Part shown: one piece after another, positions 35,497-43,825 of the stretch
Numbering within the stretch: position 1 is the first letter of the stretch
Layout of the letters: each line of letters begins with the position of its first letter
DNA from: SVTX01 sp045602385
GTDB lineage: Bacteria; Bacillota; Clostridia; Oscillospirales; CAG-272
Length of the DNA: 64,000 nucleotides
Assembly (NCBI GenBank): GCA_045602385.1
Contig: JAZSBL010000023.1
Coordinates: forward strand, 1 to 64,000
Reading direction: 5' to 3'
Notes under the pieces: generated by a model
Databases searched by the model: none
Seen by the model: the letters and a program-made list of their open reading frames with translations, nothing else
Told to the model about the DNA's origin: nothing
Program-made: the position numbers and the translations under genes

Positions 35497-36570
35497 TTAA
35501 CTCATAAGATCCATTACCGCAAGCGCCGCGGCCGCCTCGAAAACGGGTACTGCGCGAGGAACTATGCATGGATCGTGTCTGCCGCCAACGGTTATCTTGA
35601 CGTTCTCCATTCGCGAAAGGGAAACGGTGTTCTGCTCCTTGGCGATAGAGGGTGTGGGCTTTATTGCCGCGCGGAAGATCACGGGCATGCCGCTTGTCAT
35701 ACCGCCGAGTATTCCACCCGCGTTGTTGGTGCGGGTTTTGACCTCGTCGCCGTCAACGTAAAAGGGGTCGTTGTTCGCAGATCCTGTCATCTCGCTTGCC
35801 GCAAAGCCTGCGCCGAACTCGATGCCCTTGACTGCGGGGATTCCAAACACTATTCCCGATATCGCAGACTCGACCGAGTCAAACATATGCTCGCCAAGGC
35901 CTATGGGAAGCCCTATCACCGCGCACTCAACAATTCCGCCGACAGAGTCTCCGTCAGCGCGCGCCCGCTCAATAAGCGCCTTCATTTTTGCGCCTGCCGC
36001 GCCCTCAAGGACGGGGAACTTCCAATAGTGGAGAATGTCAATATCGCGCTTTGCAAGATTGACCGGATCAAAGGGGCGGTCATATACCGTTCCAACGGAG
36101 TAAATATGCGCGCCTATGTATATGTCACGTTTTGCAAGTATCTGCAAGCAGATACCGCCCGCGATACACATTGGAGCCGTCAAGCGACCTGAGAAATGAC
36201 CGCCTCCGCGAAGATCTACGCTCTCGCCGTATTTGATCCTCGCAGCAAAGTCGGCGTGAGAGGGGCGGGGAGTATCGGCAAGAGATGAATAATCACCCGA
36301 TCTTTGATTTTGGTTATATATGACTGCCTCTATGTCCTCTCCCGTGGTGACGTTGTTTTCGTCAAGGCCTCTGAGAAATACAGGCTCGTCCGCTTCTTTT
36401 CTCGTGGTTGAATATGGGTCGTTGCCGGGGGCGCGTCTTGCCATAAACGCCCGAAGCGCGTCTGTGTCAATTGCCTCGCCTGCGGGAATTCCAGAAAGGA
36501 TCATTCCTATCTTTTCGTCGTGTGAGCCGCCGTAAATGTCAAGCTTTATCCTTTTTCCGTAAGTGTTCAT
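35497..36570 (-). CDS. aroC: chorismate synthase
   Basis: A 357-residue flavin-dependent enzyme giving chorismate from EPSP. GGSHDEKIGMILSGIPAG at the start, the RPSHADFAARIKYG segment, GGGHFSGRLTAP and the C-terminal RHDPCIVPRAVPVFEAAAAL stretch are family signatures. Slightly short of the bacterial norm but complete. Confidence 0.95.
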   Translation of the reverse strand: MNTYGKRIKLDIYGGSHDEKIGMILSGIPAGEAIDTDALRAFMARRAPGNDPYSTTRKEADEPVFLRGLDENNVTTGEDIEAVIYNQNQRSGDYSSLADTPRPSHADFAARIKYGESVDLRGGGHFSGRLTAPMCIAGGICLQILAKRDIYIGAHIYSVGTVYDRPFDPVNLAKRDIDILHYWKFPVLEGAAGAKMKALIERARADGDSVGGIVECAVIGLPIGLGEHMFDSVESAISGIVFGIPAVKGIEFGAGFAASEMTGSANNDPFYVDGDEVKTRTNNAGGILGGMTSGMPVIFRAAIKPTPSIAKEQNTVSLSRMENVKITVGGRHDPCIVPRAVPVFEAAAALAVMDLMS

Positions 36571-36578
36571 AAAAATCC

Positions 36579-37826
36579 TTATATCTTATCAAATCCGTCG
36601 AGGAAAGACGGGTAAGATTTATTTATAGCCTCAAATCGGCTTATTTTTACTGTATTTTTGCATACGAGCGACGCGATAGCCGCGCTCATTGCTATGCGGT
36701 GGTCGTTGAAGGAGTCTACTTTGCCGCCCGTGAGAGTGGGCTTGCCGCGAATTATCATTCCGTCCTCGGTCTCGCGAATATCTGCGCCAAGCTCTGCCAA
36801 AACCGAGCAGACGCTCTCTATTCTGTCGCTTTCCTTTAAGCGTAGGCGTGAGGCGTTGTATATTCTCGTTTCTCCCTCTGCTACCGATGCGGCAACCGAG
36901 AGGATGGGAACAAGGTCGGGAATGTCTGCGGCATCTATGTTGATACCGCGCAGCTTGGTGGGATAAACGGTTATTCCGCTCTCGGATACGCGTATTTCCG
37001 CGCCCATCTTCGATAGGACGCCAATGATGGCTCGGTCGCCCTGCGCGCTTCTTTGGTCGAGACCTTGGAGCGTTACGGGATTCTGACCGATCGCGCCCGC
37101 GCAAAGGTAGAAGGCCGCATTGGACCAGTCGCCTCCGACGGTAAACGAGGAGGGGGAAGTGAGCCTTTTTTTGCCGTTTATATAGAAGGTATTATCGTCA
37201 GGGTTGAATTTTACGTCCGCGCCAAAGGCGAGAAGCGTATTCAGGGTCATAAATATATAGGGTGCCGACTCTACGTTGCCCTCGAGCCTGAGTTTGCTTT
37301 CGCCCTCTGCTATTGCGAGCGCGAAGAGCAAGCCGCTTATATACTGAGAGGAGATATTAGCCGCAACCGAGTAATCTCCCGCCAAAAGCTTGCCCGAAAT
37401 GTGGAGTGGGCTTTTGCCTTGCTCGGTGAGCGTTACGCCGTTATCCTCAAGCAGCTCGTAAAGTGGGGAGAGGGGACGAGAGGCAAGTCTGCCGCGCATA
37501 ATAAACGAGCATTCCGCTCCGAGTGATGCGCAGAGCGGGAGCATAAAGCGGAGTGTTGAGCCCGATTCGTTACAGTCAAGCTCATTTGCCTTTGCGGGTG
37601 TGTTGATGGGCTTAACATCAAAGCCGTCTGCGGTACGGCGGATATCCGCGCCAAGCGCATTCAAGCAGGATGCGGTGGCATCTATATCCGCATTGGTATC
37701 GGTACAGATTATTTTTGTTTCTCCGTCGGAGAGAGCAGCGCAGATAAGCGCACGATGCGCCTCGGATTTTGAGGAGATGGCGCGTACCGTTGTCTTTGCC
37801 GACGGGTTATTGAACAGCATATCCAT
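36579..37826 (-). CDS. aroA: 3-phosphoshikimate 1-carboxyvinyltransferase (EPSP synthase)
   Basis: A 415-residue enzyme joining PEP to shikimate 3-phosphate. SSKSEAHRALICAALSDGE, NESGSTLRFMLPL and the late RLRLKESDRIESV and DHRIAMSAAIASL motifs are visible. The conserved LxAGNSGT motif reads LDCNESGSTLR here. I start at 37826, immediately after aroB; a longer start at 37856 would overlap aroB by 29 bases. Confidence 0.94.
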   Translation of the reverse strand: MDMLFNNPSAKTTVRAISSKSEAHRALICAALSDGETKIICTDTNADIDATASCLNALGADIRRTADGFDVKPINTPAKANELDCNESGSTLRFMLPLCASLGAECSFIMRGRLASRPLSPLYELLEDNGVTLTEQGKSPLHISGKLLAGDYSVAANISSQYISGLLFALAIAEGESKLRLEGNVESAPYIFMTLNTLLAFGADVKFNPDDNTFYINGKKRLTSPSSFTVGGDWSNAAFYLCAGAIGQNPVTLQGLDQRSAQGDRAIIGVLSKMGAEIRVSESGITVYPTKLRGINIDAADIPDLVPILSVAASVAEGETRIYNASRLRLKESDRIESVCSVLAELGADIRETEDGMIIRGKPTLTGGKVDSFNDHRIAMSAAIASLVCKNTVKISRFEAINKSYPSFLDGFDKI

Positions 37827-37827
37827 C

Positions 37828-38877
37828 TTAAAGCCCTGCCTTGAAAATTTCTTCAAGTGAGTCTACGGACACCTTATAGAGCCTTGAATCACCGATTCCG
37901 TAGGGCATGACGAGGGTTATGCTGCCGCCCTGGCGCTTTTTGTCGTTAAGGGCGATGTCTGCAAGACTTTGCGCGGTGTATGGACATTCGGTAGGCAGAC
38001 CGTAGGACCTGATAAGCGAGATCGCCTCGGCGCAGTCCTCTTTACTGCACAATCCGAGAGAGTTAGCCGCGCGGAGTATTATTGCCATTCCAATAGCAAC
38101 GGCGGAGCCGTGAGAAATCGAAAAATCCGAGAGGATCTCAATAGAGTGTGCCGCTGTGTGGCCGAGATTTAGGAGCTGTCTTACTCCTGTGTCGCGCTCA
38201 TCCGCGTCAACGACGTCACGCTTATTGCAGACGCAATTTTCGATAACATCCTCGATTTGGGGGAGAATAGGAGCTTTTAATTTCTCAAAAAGCTCGCGGT
38301 CGTTTATAATACCGTATTTGATGACCTCCGCGCATCCGTCGGCAAAGACGTCACGGGGCAGTGTCGAAAGCGTTTCGTAGTCACAAAGGACAAGCGAGGG
38401 CTGATAGAATGCGCCTACGAGATTCTTGCCTTCGGGAATGTCGATCGCTGTTTTGCCGCCGACAGAGGAGTCTACCATAGCAAGCAGGGTAGTGGGGATC
38501 TGAACAAACTCAACTCCGCGCAAATAGGTTGCCGCGCAAAATCCGCAGAGGTCGCCGACAACTCCGCCGCCAAGGGCGAAAAGGCAATCCGAGCGGGTTA
38601 TTTTATTCAAAGCCAGGAAAGACAGAAAGGCAAGATAGGATTCCGCACTTTTAGATGTTTCTCCCGCGGGAATGACGTAGGATACGACCTCGTAGCCCGC
38701 AGAACGAAGCGAGACTTCGAGTCTTTCAAGATAGAGGGGAGCTACGTTTGAGTCGGTAAGCACCGCCGCGCGGCAGGGCTTTTTGACGGTGGAGCAAAGC
38801 TTGCCTGCACGGTCGAGGATCCCCTTGTCGATTATTATATCGTAAACGCGAGACGCGTTGACTGTGACCTTTTTCAT
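37828..38877 (-). CDS. aroB: 3-dehydroquinate synthase
   Basis: A 349-residue NAD- and metal-dependent enzyme, the second pathway step. ALGGGVVGDLCGFCAATYLRG, PTTLLAMVDSSVGGKTAID, GCAEVIKYGII, LNLGHTAAHSIE and HGSAVAIGM carry the NAD-binding and metal-binding residues. Length is normal. Confidence 0.96.
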   Translation of the reverse strand: MKKVTVNASRVYDIIIDKGILDRAGKLCSTVKKPCRAAVLTDSNVAPLYLERLEVSLRSAGYEVVSYVIPAGETSKSAESYLAFLSFLALNKITRSDCLFALGGGVVGDLCGFCAATYLRGVEFVQIPTTLLAMVDSSVGGKTAIDIPEGKNLVGAFYQPSLVLCDYETLSTLPRDVFADGCAEVIKYGIINDRELFEKLKAPILPQIEDVIENCVCNKRDVVDADERDTGVRQLLNLGHTAAHSIEILSDFSISHGSAVAIGMAIILRAANSLGLCSKEDCAEAISLIRSYGLPTECPYTAQSLADIALNDKKRQGGSITLVMPYGIGDSRLYKVSVDSLEEIFKAGL

Positions 38878-38880
38878 TTT

Positions 38881-39732
38881 TTATCTCCCGTCAATTTCTT
38901 CTTTTGCAATTCGGCCGTCGCGTAAAAGTGATACCATTTTGTCCTTATCCTTTGATCTGAGCGCGTCGCGGTAGGATGAGAGCGATGATATGATCTCGTC
39001 AAGCTCAAAAAGCAAGGGTTCCTTGTTTTCAAGGAAAAGCTCCGCCCACATGTTCTCGTTGAGCCACGCCACGCGTGTCATATCCTTATAGCTTCCCGCG
39101 GAAAATCCCTTGTGGTTCTTTGCGGTGGGGCTTTTGACGTATGCGTTTGATACCACGTGCGCAAGCTGTGAGGTGAAGGCGATCATCTTGTCGTGCTCCT
39201 CTGCGGTGGTAAAGGAAAATCTACCGAAGCGAGCGGGAGCGAGAAGCTCTTTTATTCTCCCGAGAAGATTGATGTCATCAAATCTTGGGGGGACGATTAC
39301 CATAGGCGCGCCCTTGAACATATTTGCTCTTGAATATTTATATCCCGAATTGTGTGTGCCTGCCATCGGGTGACCGCCGACGAAGGTATAGCCGTATTCC
39401 TCGGCAAGGGCAAATCCTACCGTGCAGATGTCGCTCTTTGTTCCGCAAAGGTCGATTATTACCGTATCCTTTGCAAACAGGGGGGATTTGTTCTTAAGAT
39501 ATTCAACGGATGCTATGGGGTACAGGGCGATAAAGATAAGGTCGCATTTTTTGATATTTTCATCGGTCAACTCGCCGTTAAGAGTTCCATCAAGCATCGC
39601 GAAGCTCAAGATCGACGCGTCACGGTCATAGCCGTAAAGCTCAAAGCCCTTTGATGATTCATTTGAATATTCGCGGTATGCTTTTGCCATCGAGCCGCCT
39701 ATAAGACCAAGTCCGACAAAACCGATCCTCAT
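38881..39732 (-). CDS. tyrA: prephenate dehydrogenase
   Basis: A 283-residue enzyme committing prephenate to tyrosine. The Rossmann motif GFVGLGLIGGSMAKAY opens it, GGHPMAGTHNSGY carries the catalytic His, and SQLAHVVSNAYVKS follows. No ACT domain is present, so tyrosine control may act mainly on transcription (see the leader peptide). The ATG at 39732 has AGGTGG eight bases upstream; an in-frame GTG lies 12 bases earlier. Confidence 0.93.
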   Translation of the reverse strand: MRIGFVGLGLIGGSMAKAYREYSNESSKGFELYGYDRDASILSFAMLDGTLNGELTDENIKKCDLIFIALYPIASVEYLKNKSPLFAKDTVIIDLCGTKSDICTVGFALAEEYGYTFVGGHPMAGTHNSGYKYSRANMFKGAPMVIVPPRFDDINLLGRIKELLAPARFGRFSFTTAEEHDKMIAFTSQLAHVVSNAYVKSPTAKNHKGFSAGSYKDMTRVAWLNENMWAELFLENKEPLLFELDEIISSLSSYRDALRSKDKDKMVSLLRDGRIAKEEIDGR

Positions 39733-39812
39733 TCTTTTCACCACCTAAATAATAACAATATAATTTATTTTAACATATATAGCCGATTTTTTCAACAAAT
39801 TTCGGCAAAAAA

Positions 39813-40814
39813 TCAAATCGTGTCACGCACTTTTCTGACCGAGTTCATAACCGCTGCAAACTCGTCGGGAGTCAGTGACTGCGGTCCGTCGCAAAGCGCT
39901 TTTTTGGGGTCGTTGTGAACCTCTATCATTAGTCCGTCCGCTCCGCATGCCGCCGCAGCCATGGACATGGGGGCAACAAGGCGCGCCGCTCCCGTGGCGT
40001 GCGAGGGGTCGACGACGACGGGGAGGTGCGTGAGCTCGTGAAGCACGGGGATTGCCGAGAGGTCAAGCACGTTACGCGTGTACTGTGAGTCATAAGAGCG
40101 GATACCGCGCTCACAAAGAATGATATTCTCGTTGCCTCCTGCCATGATATACTCTGCGGACATAAGCCACTCCTTGATTGTTGCCGAGAGTCCGCGCTTT
40201 AAGAGTATGGGCTTCTGAATTCTGCCAAGCTCTTTGAGAAGCTCGAAGTTCTGCATATTTCTCGCGCCAACCTGAATAACGTCAACGTTTTCAAAGAGGG
40301 GAAGATGCTCTGCGCTCATGATCTCTGTAACGATAGGAAGGCCTGTCTCGCGTTTTGCCTCAAGGAGAAATTCGATACCCTCTGCCTTAAGTCCCTGGAA
40401 ATCGTAGGGCGAGGTGCGGGGCTTGAACGCGCCGCCGCGGAGCATTGTTGCACCTGCCGCCTTGACTGCATTGGCTACCTCAATGACCTGCTCACGGCTT
40501 TCAACCGAGCAGGGGCCCGCCATTACCGCGAAAATGTTGCCGCCCACGCTTGTATCTCCGATATTTACGACGGTATTATCGGGGTGGAACTTGCGGTTCG
40601 CGCTCTTGAATGGCTCTGAGATGCGCTTTACCGTTTCAACTATGTCAAGGCTGATAAGCAGATCCTCGTCGATGCGGCTTGTGTCGCCCACAAGACCTAC
40701 TATCGTCTGATAGTCACCCTTTGAGAGGTGGACTTGAAGTCCCTGCGCCTCTATCCAATTTTTAAGGTCTGCTATTTGTTTATCGCTTGTTCCGCTTTTA
40801 AGTACTGCAATCAT
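39813..40814 (-). CDS. aroF: 3-deoxy-7-phosphoheptulonate (DAHP) synthase
   Basis: A 333-residue DAHP synthase of the bacterial type Ib group, first enzyme of the pathway. A short N-terminal ferredoxin-like domain (about 1-85) precedes the barrel with AGPCSVESREQVIEVA, RGGAFKPRTSPYDFQG, GARNMQNFELL and DPSHATGAARLV. I start at ATG 40814, giving the normal length; the longer frame begins 44 codons upstream inside the attenuator. First structural gene of the aromatic operon. Confidence 0.95.
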   Translation of the reverse strand: MIAVLKSGTSDKQIADLKNWIEAQGLQVHLSKGDYQTIVGLVGDTSRIDEDLLISLDIVETVKRISEPFKSANRKFHPDNTVVNIGDTSVGGNIFAVMAGPCSVESREQVIEVANAVKAAGATMLRGGAFKPRTSPYDFQGLKAEGIEFLLEAKRETGLPIVTEIMSAEHLPLFENVDVIQVGARNMQNFELLKELGRIQKPILLKRGLSATIKEWLMSAEYIMAGGNENIILCERGIRSYDSQYTRNVLDLSAIPVLHELTHLPVVVDPSHATGAARLVAPMSMAAAACGADGLMIEVHNDPKKALCDGPQSLTPDEFAAVMNSVRKVRDTI

Positions 40815-40847
40815 GTCTTTGTCCGCCTTTGATGTGATTTTGAAATT

Positions 40848-40895
40848 AAAATAAAAACACCGAATGTAACAGCAATCTGCACTGTTGACACTCGG
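40848..40895 (-). terminator. attenuator terminator ahead of aroF
   Basis: On the minus strand CCGAGTGT-c-AACAG pairs with CTGTT-ACATTCGG: 13 pairs (one G-T), one bulge and a 9-nt loop (hairpin 40860-40895). T-rich sequence follows (40848-40858). It stands between the leader peptide and aroF, so most transcripts should end here unless it is prevented from folding. Confidence 0.85.
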
Positions 40896-40961
40896 CTCAT
40901 CCAAAAAGAAAATAAGTCTTGTCCGCAATAAATTTGCATAGCACAAATCACCTTTATTATA

Positions 40962-41021
40962 TTACGCTGCGTAATAGTAATAAAAGTAAAAGTATCCGTA
41001 TGCAAAGCGTGCGTCAAGCAT
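40962..41021 (-). CDS. aromatic-amino-acid leader peptide of the aro operon
   Basis: A 19-codon open frame reads MLDARFAYGYFYFYYYYAA: seven Tyr and three Phe, with four Tyr codons in a row. AAGGAG lies 9-14 bases upstream of the ATG. It sits between a consensus promoter and an intrinsic terminator, upstream of aroF. A ribosome slowed at the Tyr/Phe codons when charged tRNA is scarce would alter RNA folding and allow read-through. Codons 6-8 (TTTGCATA) can pair with TATGCAAA downstream (40933-40940), one possible switching partner. The TAC GCA GCG TAA end also forms a small hairpin. Confidence 0.9.
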   Translation of the reverse strand: MLDARFAYGYFYFYYYYAA

Positions 41022-41053
41022 TCTCTTTTCTCTCCTTTTTTCTTGATATTAAC

Positions 41054-41082
41054 AGTTTAGCACTCTGCGGGAGTGTTGTCAA
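41054..41082 (-). promoter_or_regulatory. SigA promoter of the aromatic operon with internal inverted repeat
   Basis: Minus strand: TTGACA (41082-41077), a 17-bp spacer, TAAACT (41059-41054). The spacer holds ACACTC-N5-GAGTGCT, an inverted repeat whose outer part TTAGCACTC (plus strand 41057-41065) equals a CIRCE half-site. A repressor could bind between the boxes. Confidence 0.75.
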
Positions 41083-41152
41083 GGGATTTTCCGAAAAAAA
41101 TTAAAAATTCCTTATGATTAATGGTCTGAGGGAAATATATCATTGAAAAACA

Positions 41153-41181
41153 TTGACAAACGAACGGCAGGGTGATAAAAT
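41153..41181 (+). promoter_or_regulatory. SigA promoter for the 41220 gene
   Basis: A perfect TTGACA, a 17-bp spacer and TAAAAT. Confidence 0.8.
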
Positions 41182-41219
41182 GAACATATACAATAAAATT
41201 TATCTTTCAGGAGGTCATT

Positions 41220-41486
41220 ATGGAATCTTTAAAGAAATTTTTCCCCATGTCGTGGGAGTACACAAAGGATGTTCCCAATTTGATCAAAGGAATTATTCTG
41301 TACGTGGTTGTGGGTCTTCTTGCGAGTGCGCTTATCGCCCTTTCGGGACTTATCACGGGTTGGATACCTGTAGTAGGTGCAATCGTCGGAATCGTTCTCA
41401 GGCTTGCAGGCGCGCTTGTTGACGTATACGTCGTAGCCGGAATAGTTATTCAGGTGCTTGTTTACACAAAGGTTATCAAGGACTAA
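41220..41486 (+). CDS. small two-helix membrane protein
   Basis: An 88-residue protein: a short amphipathic start (ESLKKFFPMSWEY), then two glycine/valine-rich membrane helices (about 22-46 and 50-80) with a PVVG turn. AGGAGG is five bases before the ATG and the promoter is strong, so it is a real gene. I recognise no family. Confidence 0.75.
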   Translation: MESLKKFFPMSWEYTKDVPNLIKGIILYVVVGLLASALIALSGLITGWIPVVGAIVGIVLRLAGALVDVYVVAGIVIQVLVYTKVIKD

Positions 41487-41500
41487 AAAACATTAAAAAA

Positions 41501-41530
41501 GCAGTCGGGGCGGTCTTGTGACTGCCCTTT
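41501..41530 (+). terminator. hairpin after the small membrane-protein gene
   Basis: GCAGTC (41501-41506) pairs with GACTGC (41520-41525) across a GC-rich loop, followed by TTTT. A modest terminator. Confidence 0.55.
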
Positions 41531-41591
41531 TATAATATCAAGTGGGATTGATAGTCGCAATAATAAAAGTTAAGTTTAAGGGTGCCATATA

Positions 41592-41620
41592 TTGACAAAA
41601 AGTTAAAAACAAACTATAAT
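41592..41620 (+). promoter_or_regulatory. SigA promoter for the secreted protein at 41662
   Basis: A perfect TTGACA, a 17-bp spacer and a perfect TATAAT. Confidence 0.88.
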
Positions 41621-41661
41621 ATACTTGAAAAGTAATTATACCGATGAAAGGGGTGGACACG

Positions 41662-42786
41662 GTGAAAAAAGCGCCATTGGTTTTGTTATGTCTTAGCATG
41701 GCATTGTTTATTTCCGTGGGATATGCTGCCGTTTCGGGCAATTTGTCAATCCTCGGAAGTGTGTCAGCAGAAGCGACAGACTATCCTGTATATATTACCC
41801 GAGTGTCCCCCAAGCAGATCGGAAACGTTACTGTTAACCAGTATTTCAGCACGATAATGATCGCATCCACCACGGGGGCCGGACAAGCCGTATTTACGGT
41901 TACTGTAAAGAACAATACTGACAAGACCTACGTTTTCGAGAGGATCGTGACCGGGGCTGAGGTTGCAGGCGATAAGGTGTATAACGGAGATGGAATTACT
42001 TATTCCTTAAGCGGCATAGGATTTCTTACGGAGATCGAGCCGGGGGAGAGCTTGGAATTTACCGTTACAATGAACGTTGCATCAGGCGTAGTTGAGGAAA
42101 ACGTATACACCTACTTCAAGTTTATAGAAAAGACCCACGAGGACATACTCCCCGACGGAGAATCTACTGAAGCGACACAGGCGCCTACCGAGTCGCCCAC
42201 GGAGTCGCCGACGGAGGCTCCCGGTGAGGTTGTTACTCAAACAGAGAAGGAAACAGAACAGGAAACCGAGACCGATGACGGCCACATGCATAGTGATATG
42301 CTTGGACTTGCTGAGGCGCTACGCTCAGATGCGAAGAAATGCCTTAATGCCGATAACACAATATGGTCTGCCGTGCAGAAATCGATCACTGATAGCAACC
42401 GCCCGGATGGTGCGCCCGCAATGGTGTACTGTGATTCGAACAAATACGGGGGCATGAACTTGATCAATATAACTCAAAGCGCAAACAGCCTGCTCGCAAG
42501 TGGTAACAGTGTTTTCTTTGTCATTCTCGCGGATGAGGAAAATCCCAACAGGCTTTTCTTATACATGTATTACGAGGACGTTTGCGATGATGCCGGTCAG
42601 GGTCAACAAATAGAGACGTATCTACAAGTAATAGTGCGTTCTGACGAGGACAGCGACTGGGAAGAGAATGGAACATACAAGGGTATGGCAACGGTTGACA
42701 GAATGTGGATTGGAATCAAGAACGAATACGCAATCACAATTGACCCGCGTACTTGGTATGCAACGTCAGTAGTTTCAACAGAATAA
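41662..42786 (+). CDS. secreted two-domain protein with Thr/Glu-rich linker
   Basis: A 374-residue exported protein. After a signal peptide (about residues 1-24, ending near GYAAVSG) comes a beta-sandwich-like domain (about 30-150). A low-complexity linker with TESPTESPTEAP and Glu/Thr repeats follows, then a C-terminal domain (about 220-374). The N-terminal part resembles TasA/SipW-associated surface proteins in style only. I chose GTG 41662, five bases after AAAGGGGTGG; ATG 41644 is the alternative. No sortase signal is present. Function unknown. Confidence 0.7.
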   Translation: MKKAPLVLLCLSMALFISVGYAAVSGNLSILGSVSAEATDYPVYITRVSPKQIGNVTVNQYFSTIMIASTTGAGQAVFTVTVKNNTDKTYVFERIVTGAEVAGDKVYNGDGITYSLSGIGFLTEIEPGESLEFTVTMNVASGVVEENVYTYFKFIEKTHEDILPDGESTEATQAPTESPTESPTEAPGEVVTQTEKETEQETETDDGHMHSDMLGLAEALRSDAKKCLNADNTIWSAVQKSITDSNRPDGAPAMVYCDSNKYGGMNLINITQSANSLLASGNSVFFVILADEENPNRLFLYMYYEDVCDDAGQGQQIETYLQVIVRSDEDSDWEENGTYKGMATVDRMWIGIKNEYAITIDPRTWYATSVVSTE

Positions 42787-42796
42787 TTAAAATTTT

Positions 42797-42825
42797 AGCG
42801 GTCGCCCGTTTGGGCGGCCGCTTTT
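42797..42825 (+). terminator. terminator of the secreted-protein gene
   Basis: An 11-bp stem with one T-G mismatch (42797-42807/42812-42822) is followed by TTTT. It lies between convergent genes. Confidence 0.8.
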
Positions 42826-42837
42826 GTAATAGGTGTT

Positions 42838-43677
42838 TTATTTTGAAAATCTCCTTGCGTAGCCGCATTTGCGGCACATTGATTCTATGCCGCGGCGGCG
42901 TGTAAATCCGTCGTATATCGCGCGTGCGCGGGGAGAGGAGAGGATCTCGTCAAGCTCGGAGTCAAATAGGTTTCCGAGCGTAAGATTTCCGTCTGCGTCA
43001 AGGCAGCAGGGAACGACGCGGCCGTCAGAGAGTATGCCTATCTGGTCGCGCAGGCCGTAGCAGAAAAGATCTGCGTCGGGGCCGCATTCAGGAGCATTCG
43101 GGTCGGGCCAGTCAAACCGCTCGCCCCATTCGAGGAAGATTTTCTCGGAGAGGCGCTGACTCTGGCCGCCGCGAATATCCTTCCATTCGCCGGGGAAGGA
43201 GGCGCGCAGGAAGTCTAAAATTTCGGAGTTGTCCGCGTCTGAGCCAAGATTCCATAGGCGCAAGGCGATTATACAGCCGCGGCTTGCCGCCTCCTTGGCA
43301 AAGGAAACGCAGGACTCAAGGTAGTCTTCCGCAGAAAAAGCGGGATTTGCCTCCGGCGCGTGGAGAGAAATGCTTACCTTGTATGGAAGCGCGGATAGGA
43401 TGGAGTCGCCCTTCTGCTTGAGAAGAGAGCCGTTGGTGGTTATTGCGGGTAAGAATCCCGCCGCGCGCGCCTTTTCTATAAAGCGGGGGAGAAGGGGATG
43501 AAGCGCAGGCTCTCCCATAAGGTGAAAGAACAAATATTTTGATCTGCCGGCGATCTTTGAGAGCAAGGTGTCAAATTCCTCCTCGCCGAGAAGCTTCTTC
43601 GGTCTTGAGGTCTTATGACAAAATGAGCAATCGAGATTACAAACGTTTGTTATTTCAAGATATATCTTATCAAGCAT
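42838..43677 (-). CDS. radical SAM protein with SPASM-like C-terminus
   Basis: A 279-residue enzyme. CNLDCSFC (Cys13, 17, 20) binds the iron-sulfur cluster that cleaves S-adenosylmethionine. HLMGEPALHP and AITTNGSLL follow. A cysteine-rich end (VVPCCLDADGNLTLGN, then MCRKCGYARR) looks like a SPASM domain for further clusters. Relatives modify peptides or act in cofactor synthesis. No obvious peptide substrate is encoded alongside, though the small gene at 41220 is close. It has its own promoter. Confidence 0.85.
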   Translation of the reverse strand: MLDKIYLEITNVCNLDCSFCHKTSRPKKLLGEEEFDTLLSKIAGRSKYLFFHLMGEPALHPLLPRFIEKARAAGFLPAITTNGSLLKQKGDSILSALPYKVSISLHAPEANPAFSAEDYLESCVSFAKEAASRGCIIALRLWNLGSDADNSEILDFLRASFPGEWKDIRGGQSQRLSEKIFLEWGERFDWPDPNAPECGPDADLFCYGLRDQIGILSDGRVVPCCLDADGNLTLGNLFDSELDEILSSPRARAIYDGFTRRRGIESMCRKCGYARRFSK

Positions 43678-43720
43678 ACGTTACCTCCTTTCCACGGGTC
43701 TTTGATGATATTACACATGT

Positions 43721-43749
43721 ATTATAGCATGAAAACACGGACTTGTAAA
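43721..43749 (-). promoter_or_regulatory. SigA promoter of the radical SAM gene
   Basis: Minus strand: TTTACA, a 17-bp spacer, TATAAT. Confidence 0.7.
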
Positions 43750-43761
43750 GCATAAGGCAAA

Positions 43762-43799
43762 ACAAAAATCGGCCTCCTCGCCATTTATTGGCGGGGAGG
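43762..43799 (-). terminator. terminator of the 43826 gene
   Basis: CCTCCTCGCC (43773-43782) pairs with GGCGGGGAGG (43790-43799). On the minus strand T-rich sequence follows. Confidence 0.75.
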
Positions 43800-43825
43800 T
43801 CTTCTGCTATGCCGTAAAAGGCTTT

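Noticed and set aside
41054..41082. True HrcA/CIRCE site at the aro promoter
   Set aside because: The gap between arms is 5 bp instead of 9 and the second arm diverges. Kept only as an inverted repeat of unknown binder.
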